Shown: in pieces, positions 56,227 to 64,000 of the stretch | Numbering within the stretch: the stretch's first letter is position 1 | How the letters are laid out: each line of letters starts with the position of its first letter | NCBI RefSeq assembly: GCF_000245755.1 | Contig: NZ_JH601088.1 | Location: forward strand, 395,129-459,128 | Origin: Helcococcus kunzii ATCC 51366 | Lineage (GTDB): Bacteria; Bacillota; Clostridia; Tissierellales; Peptoniphilaceae | Length of the DNA stretch: 64,000 nucleotides | Direction of reading: 5' to 3' | Program-made: the position numbers and the translations under genes | The notes under the pieces: generated by a model | What the model saw: only the letters and a program-made list of their open reading frames with translations | What the model was told of the DNA's origin: nothing | Database searches by the model: none

Positions 56227-56940
56227 CTAATCCATTACAAAGGCTAACTTATTTTTAGTGGATAATTTCTCAACATAGATATATGAATCTTTCACATTCC
56301 TTATATCTTCTATACTTGTAATCTGATTTTTCGCTAAGTAACTTACTAACCAGCCTCTTCCTTTTTTAGAAGTGGTGGAATGGCTTTTATACTGGCCATC
56401 TTTAAAGCTGTAAAAATCAAAGTCAATCCATTCATACTTTTCTTTATCAAATAAGTCGGAAAATTCATTACTTGCAAGATTAAGTACAAGTTCTTTTTCA
56501 TTTATTGTTGAATTATATTTTTCTTTCCAAAAGTTTTTTAGATTTTTACCATCTATTTTCAAACTTGAGTTAAAGTCTAGTCTATATGGCTTAATCAAAG
56601 TATTTGCCATGATTGGACCATAAAATGCAGATAAGATTAATAAGTTTTTATTTATATATTTCATTTCATTGCTATCAAAGCTAGATGGATTCATTGTTCT
56701 GAAAGATAATCCATTATACATGTGAATGGCAGGATATGTCTTTGCAACATTTAGATTTTCTATATATTGTTTGACATTCTGCAAAATATTTTCATTAATT
56801 TTTAAGCTCTTAATCAATTCCTTGTCTGAAAGTTTTTCAATTTCGGTTTTAATTTTATGGATTTCATCTGTTAAAATCCAATCTATTTCTACCACTTTGT
56901 CAAATTTCATTTCTTTAGATGGAGAAAAAAGTATTTTCAT
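56227..56940 (-). CDS. yaaA: Peroxide stress protein YaaA (DUF328)
   Basis: 237 aa. MKILFSPSKEMKF at the N terminus, [33 protein letters not shown] and the C-terminal KKGRGWLVSYLAKN are diagnostic of YaaA. The family binds DNA and limits iron-driven oxidative damage. RBS GAGGTAAAAT. Monocistronic, opposite to its neighbours. Confidence 0.92.
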   Translation of the reverse strand: MKILFSPSKEMKFDKVVEIDWILTDEIHKIKTEIEKLSDKELIKSLKINENILQNVKQYIENLNVAKTYPAIHMYNGLSFRTMNPSSFDSNEMKYINKNLLILSAFYGPIMANTLIKPYRLDFNSSLKIDGKNLKNFWKEKYNSTINEKELVLNLASNEFSDLFDKEKYEWIDFDFYSFKDGQYKSHSTTSKKGRGWLVSYLAKNQITSIEDIRNVKDSYIYVEKLSTKNKLAFVMD

Positions 56941-57043
56941 ATTTTACCTCAACATTTTATTTATATTAAATCTACAATTAATAATAATTGTAACATAATA
57001 ATATTACATTATATATGTTATAATTTTTATAAGTGAGGTGATT

Positions 57044-57508
57044 ATGGACTTAGATTATTTTATGAATGAAGCTATTATTGAAGCTCAAAAAGCCTTAGAA
57101 TCTGGTGAAGTGCCTGTTGGTGCTGTTGTAGTTTATAATGGAGAAATCATAGGTAGGGGCCACAATTATGTGGAAACTAGTAAACATGCAATAAAGCATG
57201 CGGAAATTGTCGCTATTATGCAAGCGGAAGAACATTTAAATGACTGGAGACTAGACGGCGCTTATTTGTTTACAACTTTAGAACCATGCATAATGTGTGC
57301 CGGTGCAATTATTCATAGTAGAATAAAGACCTTAGTATATGGTGCAAAAGACACACAAAGAGGTTTTGCGGGCTCAATATTAAATATAGTTGATGACTCT
57401 ATTTTTAATCACAGAGTCGAGGTTATTTCTGGGATTAAAGAAATAGAATGTAGTAAAATAATAAATGATTTTTTTAGATCAAGAAGGAAAAGTACCAATA
57501 AACGATAG
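57044..57508 (+). CDS. tadA: tRNA-specific adenosine deaminase TadA
   Basis: 154 aa. Zinc site H52-A-E54 (KHAEIVAI) and PC82xxC85 (EPCIMCAGAI), N-terminal MNEAIIEAQKALESGEVPVGAVVV. Converts A34 to inosine in tRNA-Arg. ATG 57044 after GTGAGGTGATT; an upstream GTG is rejected. dnaE begins 14 bases after its stop. Confidence 0.95.
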   Translation: MDLDYFMNEAIIEAQKALESGEVPVGAVVVYNGEIIGRGHNYVETSKHAIKHAEIVAIMQAEEHLNDWRLDGAYLFTTLEPCIMCAGAIIHSRIKTLVYGAKDTQRGFAGSILNIVDDSIFNHRVEVISGIKEIECSKIINDFFRSRRKSTNKR

Positions 57509-57522
57509 AAGACAGGTGAAAT

Positions 57523-60500
57523 ATGATTGAGTTTACACATTTACACTTACATACAGAATATAGTTTACTTGATGGATTTTGTAGAATAGATAAAGTTTTA
57601 GATAGATGCGAACAATACAATATGAAGTCAGTAGCAATTACTGACCATGGTGTAATGTTTGGTGTAATAGAGTTTTATAAAAAAGCAAAAGCCCGTGGTA
57701 TCAAGCCTATAATTGGTTGTGAGATCTATGTCACTCCGGGCGATTATAAATCAAAGACGACAGATGATAAAAAAAGATATCATCTTATTTTGCTTGCGGA
57801 AAATTGGAATGGATACCAAAACTTAATCAAGCTGGTGTCGGAAGCTCATATTAATGGTTTTTATTATAAACCTAGAGTGGATAAAAATCTATTGCGTAAA
57901 CATTCTGACGGATTGATATGTTTATCTGCTTGTCTATCTGGTGAAGTGCAAGACTTTTTAAGAGTTGATGATTATGATTCTGCAAAAAATGCTGCATTAG
58001 AATATCGAGATATATTTGGTAAAGATAATTTTTTCTTAGAGTTACAAGATCATGGACTTATGGAACAAAAAAAGGTTAATATTTTCTTGAAAAAATTAAG
58101 TAAGGAATTGTCTATACCGTTAGTAGCAACAAATGATGCTCATTACACAGATCAAGATGATGCAAAAACACATGATGTTCTTTTATGTATTGGGACAGGT
58201 GCGACAGTAAATCAAGATAAGAGAATGAGATTTCCTAATAATCAATTCTATTTTAAATCTCAAGAAGAGATGAATGAATTATTTAAGGATAGCCCTGAAG
58301 CTCTAGCAAATACACAGGTTATCGCTGAACGATGCAATGTAGATTTTGTATTTCATGAAATGCATTTACCTCATTTTGAAATTAATCAAAATCACGCTGA
58401 GTATTTAAAAGAAATGACCTTAAAAGGTATCAATACAAAATATGAAACAGTATCTTCTGAAATTTTAGAAAGAACTAAATTTGAATTAGATATGATTGAG
58501 AGAATGGGATTTACAGACTATTTTCTTATAGTTTCTGACTTTATTGATTACGCTAAAAAAAACGGAATCCCGGTAGGACCAGGGAGAGGATCAGCTGCGG
58601 GATCAATAGTATCTTATGCGTTAGGCATAACGGGTATAGATCCTATTAAATACGATTTACTTTTTGAAAGGTTTTTAAATCCAGAGAGAGTATCAATGCC
58701 TGATATTGATATCGACTTTTGCTATGAACGAAGAGATGAAGTAATAGAATATGTTAAATCAAAATATGGGGAAGATAAGGTTGCACAGATTGTTACATTT
58801 GGTACAATGGCAGCTAGAAATGCTATAAGAGATGTGGGAAGAGCACTTGATATTGATTATGCCACGGTAGATAAAATTGCCAAGCAAATCCCACAAGAGT
58901 TAAATATGACAATAGAAAAAGCTCTAAAAGTTTCCAAAGATTTTTATCAGTCATATATTGATAGTTCAGAAAAAAGAGAATTGATTGATATGGCCATGGC
59001 GGTAGAAGGTATGCCAAGACATACTTCTACACATGCTGCTGGTGTCGTGATAGCATCGAAATCCATTGATGAATTTGTACCTTTAATAAAAAATGGTGAA
59101 CAAATTTCCACGCAGTACAATATGATTGAATTAGAAGAATTAGGTCTTCTAAAGATGGATTTCTTAGGTCTTCGTACACTTACTGTTATAAGTGATGCGG
59201 TTAAATTGATTTACTATAATAAAGGATTAAAAGTAAATATTTACGATATTGATGTAAATGATAAAAAGGTAATGAACTTATTTACCAACGCTGAAACTAT
59301 TGGAATATTTCAATTTGAATCAGAAGGTATGAGAGCATTTTTAAGAGATTTAAAACCGACGAGATTTGATGATTTAATTGCGGCGAATTCTCTTTTTAGA
59401 CCAGGACCAATGAATGAAATCCCTAATTATATAAAAAACAGTCATAATCAAGCAAATATTCAATACCTTCATCCAAAATTAAAACCAATACTTGAAACAA
59501 CTTATGGGACGATTGTTTTTCAAGAGCAAGTTATGCAGATAGTGCAGCAATTAGCAGGTTTTAGTCTGGGCGAAGCTGACAATTTGCGTAGAGCAATGGG
59601 AAAGAAGAAAATGGATGTCATGGAAGAAAATAGAGAATATTTCGTCCATGGTAAAATAGAAAATGGGGAAATTATTCTCCCCGGGGCCATTAGAAATGGT
59701 GTTGATGAGATAACTGCTAATAAAATATATGATTTGATGATAGATTTTGCCAAATATGCATTTAATAAATCCCATTCTGCAGCTTATTCTTATATAGCTA
59801 TGCAGACAGCTTGGCTAAAAACTTATTATCCTGAAGAATTTATGGCATCACTTTTATCTTCTGTAATGGGAAATACTGCGAAAGTTTATTTATATATAAA
59901 AGAGGCAAAAAATCTTGGAATAGAAATTTTACCACCAAGTGTTAATAGTTCATTTAACAAATTTTCTGTAGAAAATGGTAAAATAAGAATGGGCTTATCC
60001 ACTATTAAAACAGTTGGGAAAAATTTGGTTGATTCAATAATAATGGAAAGGAAAAAATCTCCTTTCATTAGTTTTGAAGATTTTATTGAGAGAATGGTTA
60101 AATCTAAAACATCTAATATAAATAAAGCTGCTATTGAAGCGCTTATTTTATCAGGTGCTATGGATAGTTTTGGTTTGAAAAGATCTCAAATGTATCAAGT
60201 CTACATTCCAATGATAGAATCTTTTAGTACATCCGGTAGAAATGTTTTAACTGGGCAAGAAGATATTTTTTCAATATTAAATGATGAAAATACTAGTTTT
60301 GAGATACCAAATATGGACGAATTTCCTAAGAGAGAATTATTAAAAAAGGAAAAGGAATATTTGGGCGTGTACATCACGGACCATCCGTATAATTCATATA
60401 ATGAGTTAGTAAAAGATAGGATAAATTTTACAACTTTAGATTTATTAAATGGAGATATAAAGTATAATAAATCTGTGTATTTCGGTGGAATCATAACTAG

Positions 60501-60984
60501 CGTGAAGCAAATCTTGACTAAAAGAAATGATGATATGGCATTTTTAGAATTGGAAGATAATTATGGAAGTATTGAAGCAGTAGTTTTCCCTTCTATATTT
60601 ACCAAATACAGAGAATTGATAAAAGAAGACAATGCTATATTTATTAATGGAACCCTTCAAATAAATGATAGAGATTCCGCAAATATAATAATTAATGGCA
60701 TAAAAGAAATAAACAGAGAAAATTTTTCACAAAATGTGCATAATAATGTTATAATAGACAAGGATAAGAGCTTATTTTTAAGACTGCAAACTTTTGATGA
60801 GAAATTATATAAGCAAATCAGAGAATTATTGGTGAAAAACAAAGGAAAATCAGAGGTAATCATCTACTTTGCTGATACTGAGAAGTCGTCTCGATTAAAA
60901 AATATTTATGTAGATTTAGAAAATAAGCAACTAGTAAATAATTTATATAGTTTACTAGGAAGCGATAATGTCGTTATTGAGTAG
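57523..60984 (+). CDS. dnaE: DNA polymerase III alpha subunit (DnaE)
   Basis: 1153 aa. N-terminal PHP domain (THLHLHTEYSLLDG, AITDHGVMFG), polymerase palm with PDIDIDFCYERRDEVIEYVKSKYG and GPGRGSAAGSIVSYALGI, beta-binding/HhH region, and C-terminal OB domain (VYFGGIITSVKQILTKRNDDMAFLELED). Normal DnaE length; no exonuclease insertion, so not PolC. In low-GC Gram-positives DnaE assists PolC at the fork. pfkA follows after 8 bases. Confidence 0.97.
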   Translation: MIEFTHLHLHTEYSLLDGFCRIDKVLDRCEQYNMKSVAITDHGVMFGVIEFYKKAKARGIKPIIGCEIYVTPGDYKSKTTDDKKRYHLILLAENWNGYQNLIKLVSEAHINGFYYKPRVDKNLLRKHSDGLICLSACLSGEVQDFLRVDDYDSAKNAALEYRDIFGKDNFFLELQDHGLMEQKKVNIFLKKLSKELSIPLVATNDAHYTDQDDAKTHDVLLCIGTGATVNQDKRMRFPNNQFYFKSQEEMNELFKDSPEALANTQVIAERCNVDFVFHEMHLPHFEINQNHAEYLKEMTLKGINTKYETVSSEILERTKFELDMIERMGFTDYFLIVSDFIDYAKKNGIPVGPGRGSAAGSIVSYALGITGIDPIKYDLLFERFLNPERVSMPDIDIDFCYERRDEVIEYVKSKYGEDKVAQIVTFGTMAARNAIRDVGRALDIDYATVDKIAKQIPQELNMTIEKALKVSKDFYQSYIDSSEKRELIDMAMAVEGMPRHTSTHAAGVVIASKSIDEFVPLIKNGEQISTQYNMIELEELGLLKMDFLGLRTLTVISDAVKLIYYNKGLKVNIYDIDVNDKKVMNLFTNAETIGIFQFESEGMRAFLRDLKPTRFDDLIAANSLFRPGPMNEIPNYIKNSHNQANIQYLHPKLKPILETTYGTIVFQEQVMQIVQQLAGFSLGEADNLRRAMGKKKMDVMEENREYFVHGKIENGEIILPGAIRNGVDEITANKIYDLMIDFAKYAFNKSHSAAYSYIAMQTAWLKTYYPEEFMASLLSSVMGNTAKVYLYIKEAKNLGIEILPPSVNSSFNKFSVENGKIRMGLSTIKTVGKNLVDSIIMERKKSPFISFEDFIERMVKSKTSNINKAAIEALILSGAMDSFGLKRSQMYQVYIPMIESFSTSGRNVLTGQEDIFSILNDENTSFEIPNMDEFPKRELLKKEKEYLGVYITDHPYNSYNELVKDRINFTTLDLLNGDIKYNKSVYFGGIITSVKQILTKRNDDMAFLELEDNYGSIEAVVFPSIFTKYRELIKEDNAIFINGTLQINDRDSANIIINGIKEINRENFSQNVHNNVIIDKDKSLFLRLQTFDEKLYKQIRELLVKNKGKSEVIIYFADTEKSSRLKNIYVDLENKQLVNNLYSLLGSDNVVIE

Positions 60985-60992
60985 GAGGAAGT

Positions 60993-61952
60993 ATGAAAAC
61001 AATAGGTATTTTGACTTCTGGTGGAGATGCACCAGGAATGAATGCTGCAATCAGAGCAATTGCACGTACAGCTTTTGCTAATGGTTTAAGAGTAAAAGGT
61101 ATAAGAAATGGTTTTGATGGATTAATCAAGGGAGACATTTATGAGATGAATGTATCTTCTGTTGCTGATATTGTTCATAAAGGTGGTACAATATTAGGAT
61201 CCGCAAGATCAAAAGAATTTATGACAAAAGAAGGACAAGATAAAGCTATTGAAGTTATTTCAAGTTATGGAATTGATGGGATTGTAGTTTTAGGTGGAGA
61301 TGGATCATTCCAAGGAGCGAATGTTCTTCACGAAAGAGGTATCAAAACAATCGGTATTCCTTGTACTATCGATAATGACATGGGATTTACAGATTGGACA
61401 ATCGGATTTGATACAGCAGTTGAAACTTGTGTAGATGCTATAAGCAAATTAAGAGATACATCATCATCTCACGGTAGAGGTAATGTTGTAGAAGTAATGG
61501 GTAGACATTGTGGAGATATCGCTCTATATGCAGGAATTGCAGGTGGCGCTGAAAGTATTTTAGTTCCAGAAGTTGAAGTTGATATGAATCAAGTAATTGA
61601 AAGAATTAAAAGAGGTAAGGCTAGAGGTAAGTTACATCATATAATTGTTGTAGCTGAAGGTTTAGGTAATTCAAGAGATATAGTTAAACAAATTGAAGAT
61701 GAAACAGGAGTAGAAACAAAATTAACAATTCTTGGTCATTTTCAAAGAGGTGGAAGCCCAGCAATGCGTGATGCTGTTTTAGCAAGCGAAATGGGTATAG
61801 AAGCAGTAGAATTACTATTAGAAGGTAAAAGTTCATTAGCTATTGGTACACAAGGCGGAAAATTAATGACTATGCCAATAACAAAAGCTATTAAAATGAA
61901 GAGAGAATTTAACACTAAACTATATACAGAATCAAGCATTTTAGCAAACTAG
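60993..61952 (+). CDS. pfkA: ATP-dependent 6-phosphofructokinase
   Basis: 319 aa. GILTSGGDAPGMNAAIRAI, VVLGGDGSFQGA, IPCTIDNDM (catalytic Asp) and VEVMGRHCGDIALYAG are PfkA signatures; the GGDG loop indicates ATP rather than pyrophosphate use. RBS GAGGAGG. Followed by pyk after 8 bases, a common glycolytic pair. Confidence 0.98.
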   Translation: MKTIGILTSGGDAPGMNAAIRAIARTAFANGLRVKGIRNGFDGLIKGDIYEMNVSSVADIVHKGGTILGSARSKEFMTKEGQDKAIEVISSYGIDGIVVLGGDGSFQGANVLHERGIKTIGIPCTIDNDMGFTDWTIGFDTAVETCVDAISKLRDTSSSHGRGNVVEVMGRHCGDIALYAGIAGGAESILVPEVEVDMNQVIERIKRGKARGKLHHIIVVAEGLGNSRDIVKQIEDETGVETKLTILGHFQRGGSPAMRDAVLASEMGIEAVELLLEGKSSLAIGTQGGKLMTMPITKAIKMKREFNTKLYTESSILAN

Positions 61953-61960
61953 GAGGAACT

Positions 61961-63733
61961 ATGGAAAGAAATATTTTAAAAAGAACTAAAATCGTATGTA
62001 CAATTGGACCAGCATCAGAATCACCAGAAATGTTATCAGCATTGATGGAAAACGGTATGAATGTTTGTCGTCTAAACTTCTCACATGGTGATCATGACGA
62101 ACATCTTGTTAGAATCAACAATATCAAACAAGTTAGAGAAAGATTAGGTAAACATACAGCTATTATGCTAGATACAAAAGGGCCAGAAATTAGAATTGGT
62201 AAATTCAAAGATGGTATGACTGTTAACCTAAAATCAGGAGATAAATTTACTTTAACTTCAAGAGACATCATTGGTGATGAAACAATTGTTTCAGTTTCTT
62301 ATGCTGATCTCCCAAAAGACTTAGTTCCAGGAAACAGAATTTTAATTGATGATGGTTTAGTAGAATTTGTAGTTGATGAAATTGACGGTACAGAAATCCA
62401 CACTACAGTTGTTAACTATGGTGAATTAAAAGATAGAAAAGGATTAAATGCTCCAAGCATTAAGATTAATCTACCAGCATTAACAGAAAAAGACATCAGC
62501 GATATTAAGTTTGGTGTTGAAAATGGTATTGACTTTATCGCAGCTTCATTCATTAGAAAAGCTGATGACGTATTAGCTATTAGAAAAGTTTTAGAAGAAT
62601 GTGGTGGAGAATCAGTTCAAATTATTTCTAAAATTGAAAGTGAAGAAGGTGTTGAAAACCTTGATTCTATCATTGAAGTTTCAGATGCAATCATGGTTGC
62701 TAGAGGTGACTTAGGTGTTGAAGTTTCAAATGAAAGAGTACCACTAGTTCAAAAAGATATGATTAGAAAATGTAATCTATTAGGTAAACCAGTTATCACA
62801 GCAACACAAATGCTTGACTCAATGATTAGAAACCCAAGACCAACTAGAGCAGAAGTTAACGATGTTGCTAACGCAATTTTAGATGGTTCAGATGCAATCA
62901 TGTTATCAGGTGAAACTGCAGCTGGTAAATATCCATTACAAGCAGTTGAAACTATGAAGAGAATCGCATTACACATCGAATCTTCAATTGACTACAAAAA
63001 AGCGGTTGAATCTAGAAAAGAATGGATTGAAAATGATCCAACAAATGCTATTTCAAATTCAGTTTCAAGAATTGCAGAACAATTAAATGCAAATTCAATT
63101 GTAGCTGCTACAACTTCTGGTGCAACAGCAAGAGCTATCTCTAAATTTAGACCAGATGCTCCAATCATTGCAACTACACACAATATTGATGTTGCAAGAA
63201 AATTATCATTAGTATGGGGTGTTGAAGCAATCAATACTAAGAAAATGGAACACACTGACGAATTAATTGATAACTCAATTTCAGAAGCATTAAAAGCTGG
63301 ATATATCCACGAAGGTGATCTAATTATCCTTTCAGCAGGTATCCCAGTTTCTACACCAGGTTCAACAAATATGATTAAAGTTCATACAGTTGCAACAGTA
63401 TTAACACAAGGTCAACCAATAGGTAGAGGCTCAGTAGTTGGAAGAGCATGTGTTGTAGAAAATTCTTCAGAATTACAAACTAAATTCAAAGATGGAGACA
63501 TCATTGTAGCTAGATATACCGATGCTGACATGGTTCCATACATTGAAAAATCATCTGGTTTAATCATCGAACAAGGTGGCTTAACATCACATGCTGCAAT
63601 TACAGCACTACACTATAAACTACCAGCTATAATTGGCGCAAACTTTGAAAATGTAAAAATTGAAAATGGACAATTAATTACTTTAGATGCATATACAGGA
63701 ATTGTATATGATGGATCTGCTAGTGTAATGTAA
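61961..63733 (+). CDS. pyk: Pyruvate kinase with C-terminal PEP-utiliser domain
   Basis: 590 aa. RTKIVCTIGPASESPEMLSALMENGMNVCRLNFSHGDHDEH, IISKIESEEGVENLDSIIEVSDAIMVARGDLGVEV and ATQMLDSM are the pyruvate kinase core. The last 100 residues form the extra PEP-utiliser-like domain of bacillar and clostridial enzymes (EQGGLTSHAAITALHYKLPAIIGA). Last gene in the window; closed by a composite terminator. Confidence 0.97.
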   Translation: MERNILKRTKIVCTIGPASESPEMLSALMENGMNVCRLNFSHGDHDEHLVRINNIKQVRERLGKHTAIMLDTKGPEIRIGKFKDGMTVNLKSGDKFTLTSRDIIGDETIVSVSYADLPKDLVPGNRILIDDGLVEFVVDEIDGTEIHTTVVNYGELKDRKGLNAPSIKINLPALTEKDISDIKFGVENGIDFIAASFIRKADDVLAIRKVLEECGGESVQIISKIESEEGVENLDSIIEVSDAIMVARGDLGVEVSNERVPLVQKDMIRKCNLLGKPVITATQMLDSMIRNPRPTRAEVNDVANAILDGSDAIMLSGETAAGKYPLQAVETMKRIALHIESSIDYKKAVESRKEWIENDPTNAISNSVSRIAEQLNANSIVAATTSGATARAISKFRPDAPIIATTHNIDVARKLSLVWGVEAINTKKMEHTDELIDNSISEALKAGYIHEGDLIILSAGIPVSTPGSTNMIKVHTVATVLTQGQPIGRGSVVGRACVVENSSELQTKFKDGDIIVARYTDADMVPYIEKSSGLIIEQGGLTSHAAITALHYKLPAIIGANFENVKIENGQLITLDAYTGIVYDGSASVM

Positions 63734-63776
63734 TAGAATTTGTAGTTTTTTTTACTTAAGAAAATCTCTTTAATAA

Positions 63777-63887
63777 ATTGTTAAAACACTTGTTAGCTTC
63801 ATCCATCCCTGCGAAACTCGCTTACTTCGTAAGTTCAGACATTCTCGGGATGGGAAGCTAATCTACTTGTTTTAACAATTTTTTTGT
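63777..63887 (+). repeat. Foldback element inside the pyk terminator
   Basis: Outer perfect 12-bp stem ATTGTTAAAACA / TGTTTTAACAAT followed by a T-run makes a terminator. Its loop holds further nested pairs (TTAGCTT / AAGCTAA, CATCCC / GGGATG) and a core TGCGAAACTCGC ... TTCAGACATTCTCG with hairpin CTTAC-TTC-GTAAG. The core matches the one after rplA (34711-34745), but the flanking stems are different sequences with the same pairing plan. The remaining bases to 64000 contain no gene that I can see. Confidence 0.78.
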
Positions 63888-64000
63888 GAGATTTTATGCG
63901 TAAAAAAAACCTATAAATTCTATATAAGAAGTGAAGTGGAATTTTTCATATACGCACAATGCTGCAAATATAACAGAAAATTCTATATAAAATAGTGTGG

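Noticed and set aside
59520..59775. Minus-strand ORFs inside dnaE, kdpB, rplL and pyk
   Set aside because: All lie within strongly supported genes, have no RBS or recognisable protein content, and are reading-frame shadows.

Overview
The window is a chromosomal stretch of a low-GC Gram-positive bacterium (Bacillota). Strong AGGAGG ribosome-binding sites, an S-box (SAM-I) riboswitch, an L10 leader, a YaaA/TadA/DnaE/Pfk/Pyk block, AcpS-NnrD-Alr-MazF order, a NifS-MnmA pair and very AT-rich codon use fit an anaerobic Tissierellia-type organism (Parvimonas, Peptoniphilus or Finegoldia relatives). That placement is inference; no rRNA gene is present to settle it.

Layout: 1-7.3 kb is a Kdp high-affinity potassium system (kdpD cut by the left edge, kdpE, two tiny membrane ORFs of which one is KdpF, then kdpA, kdpB, kdpC). 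7.3-11.7 kb holds a hypothetical gene, a HAD phosphatase, an AI-2E-type membrane protein, an MreB homologue and a very acidic protein. 11.75-12.65 kb is a decayed gene graveyard. 13-17 kb has tRNA-Pro, a DUF4177 gene, the SbcD/SbcC-like pair yhaO/yhaN and tRNA-Thr, followed by a periodic hairpin array. 17-22.8 kb has lipoproteins (one frameshifted), nifS-mnmA, a CsbD-like protein and a papain-like protein. 22.8-32.4 kb is housekeeping: AcpS-NnrD fusion, alr, mazF, DJ-1 proteins, phosphoesterase, apt, a chorismate mutase/AroE/AroK fusion, a ROK kinase and pdxK/thiD. 32.5-36.2 kb carries rpmG-secE-nusG-rplK-rplA and rplJ-rplL, split by a foldback/tandem-repeat block. A second hairpin array follows rplL, then a PTS-IIC-like permease with a PanE-like reductase.

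The most distinctive locus is 39.0-43.0 kb: a C39-peptidase ABC exporter, a divergent 61-aa peptide with two CX6C helices, and a SunS-like family 2 glycosyltransferase. Together they look like a complete glycocin (glycosylated bacteriocin) cluster with the acceptor probably Ser or Thr rather than the sublancin-type Cys. It is flanked by a dead XRE/TPR regulator, a secreted protein and a frameshifted permease. 45.5-54.6 kb has queH, a nonsense-mutated DUF1801 gene, corA and a Fur-type-box iron-uptake operon (binding protein, permease, ATPase and two exporter-fold ABC proteins). 54.6-64 kb has an SAM-riboswitch-controlled metK, yaaA, tadA, dnaE, pfkA and pyk.

Two features cut across the window. 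Two intergenic arrays of hairpins share a 52-bp period although their arm sequences differ. Four accessory genes are each broken by what looks like a single-base loss in a homopolymer.
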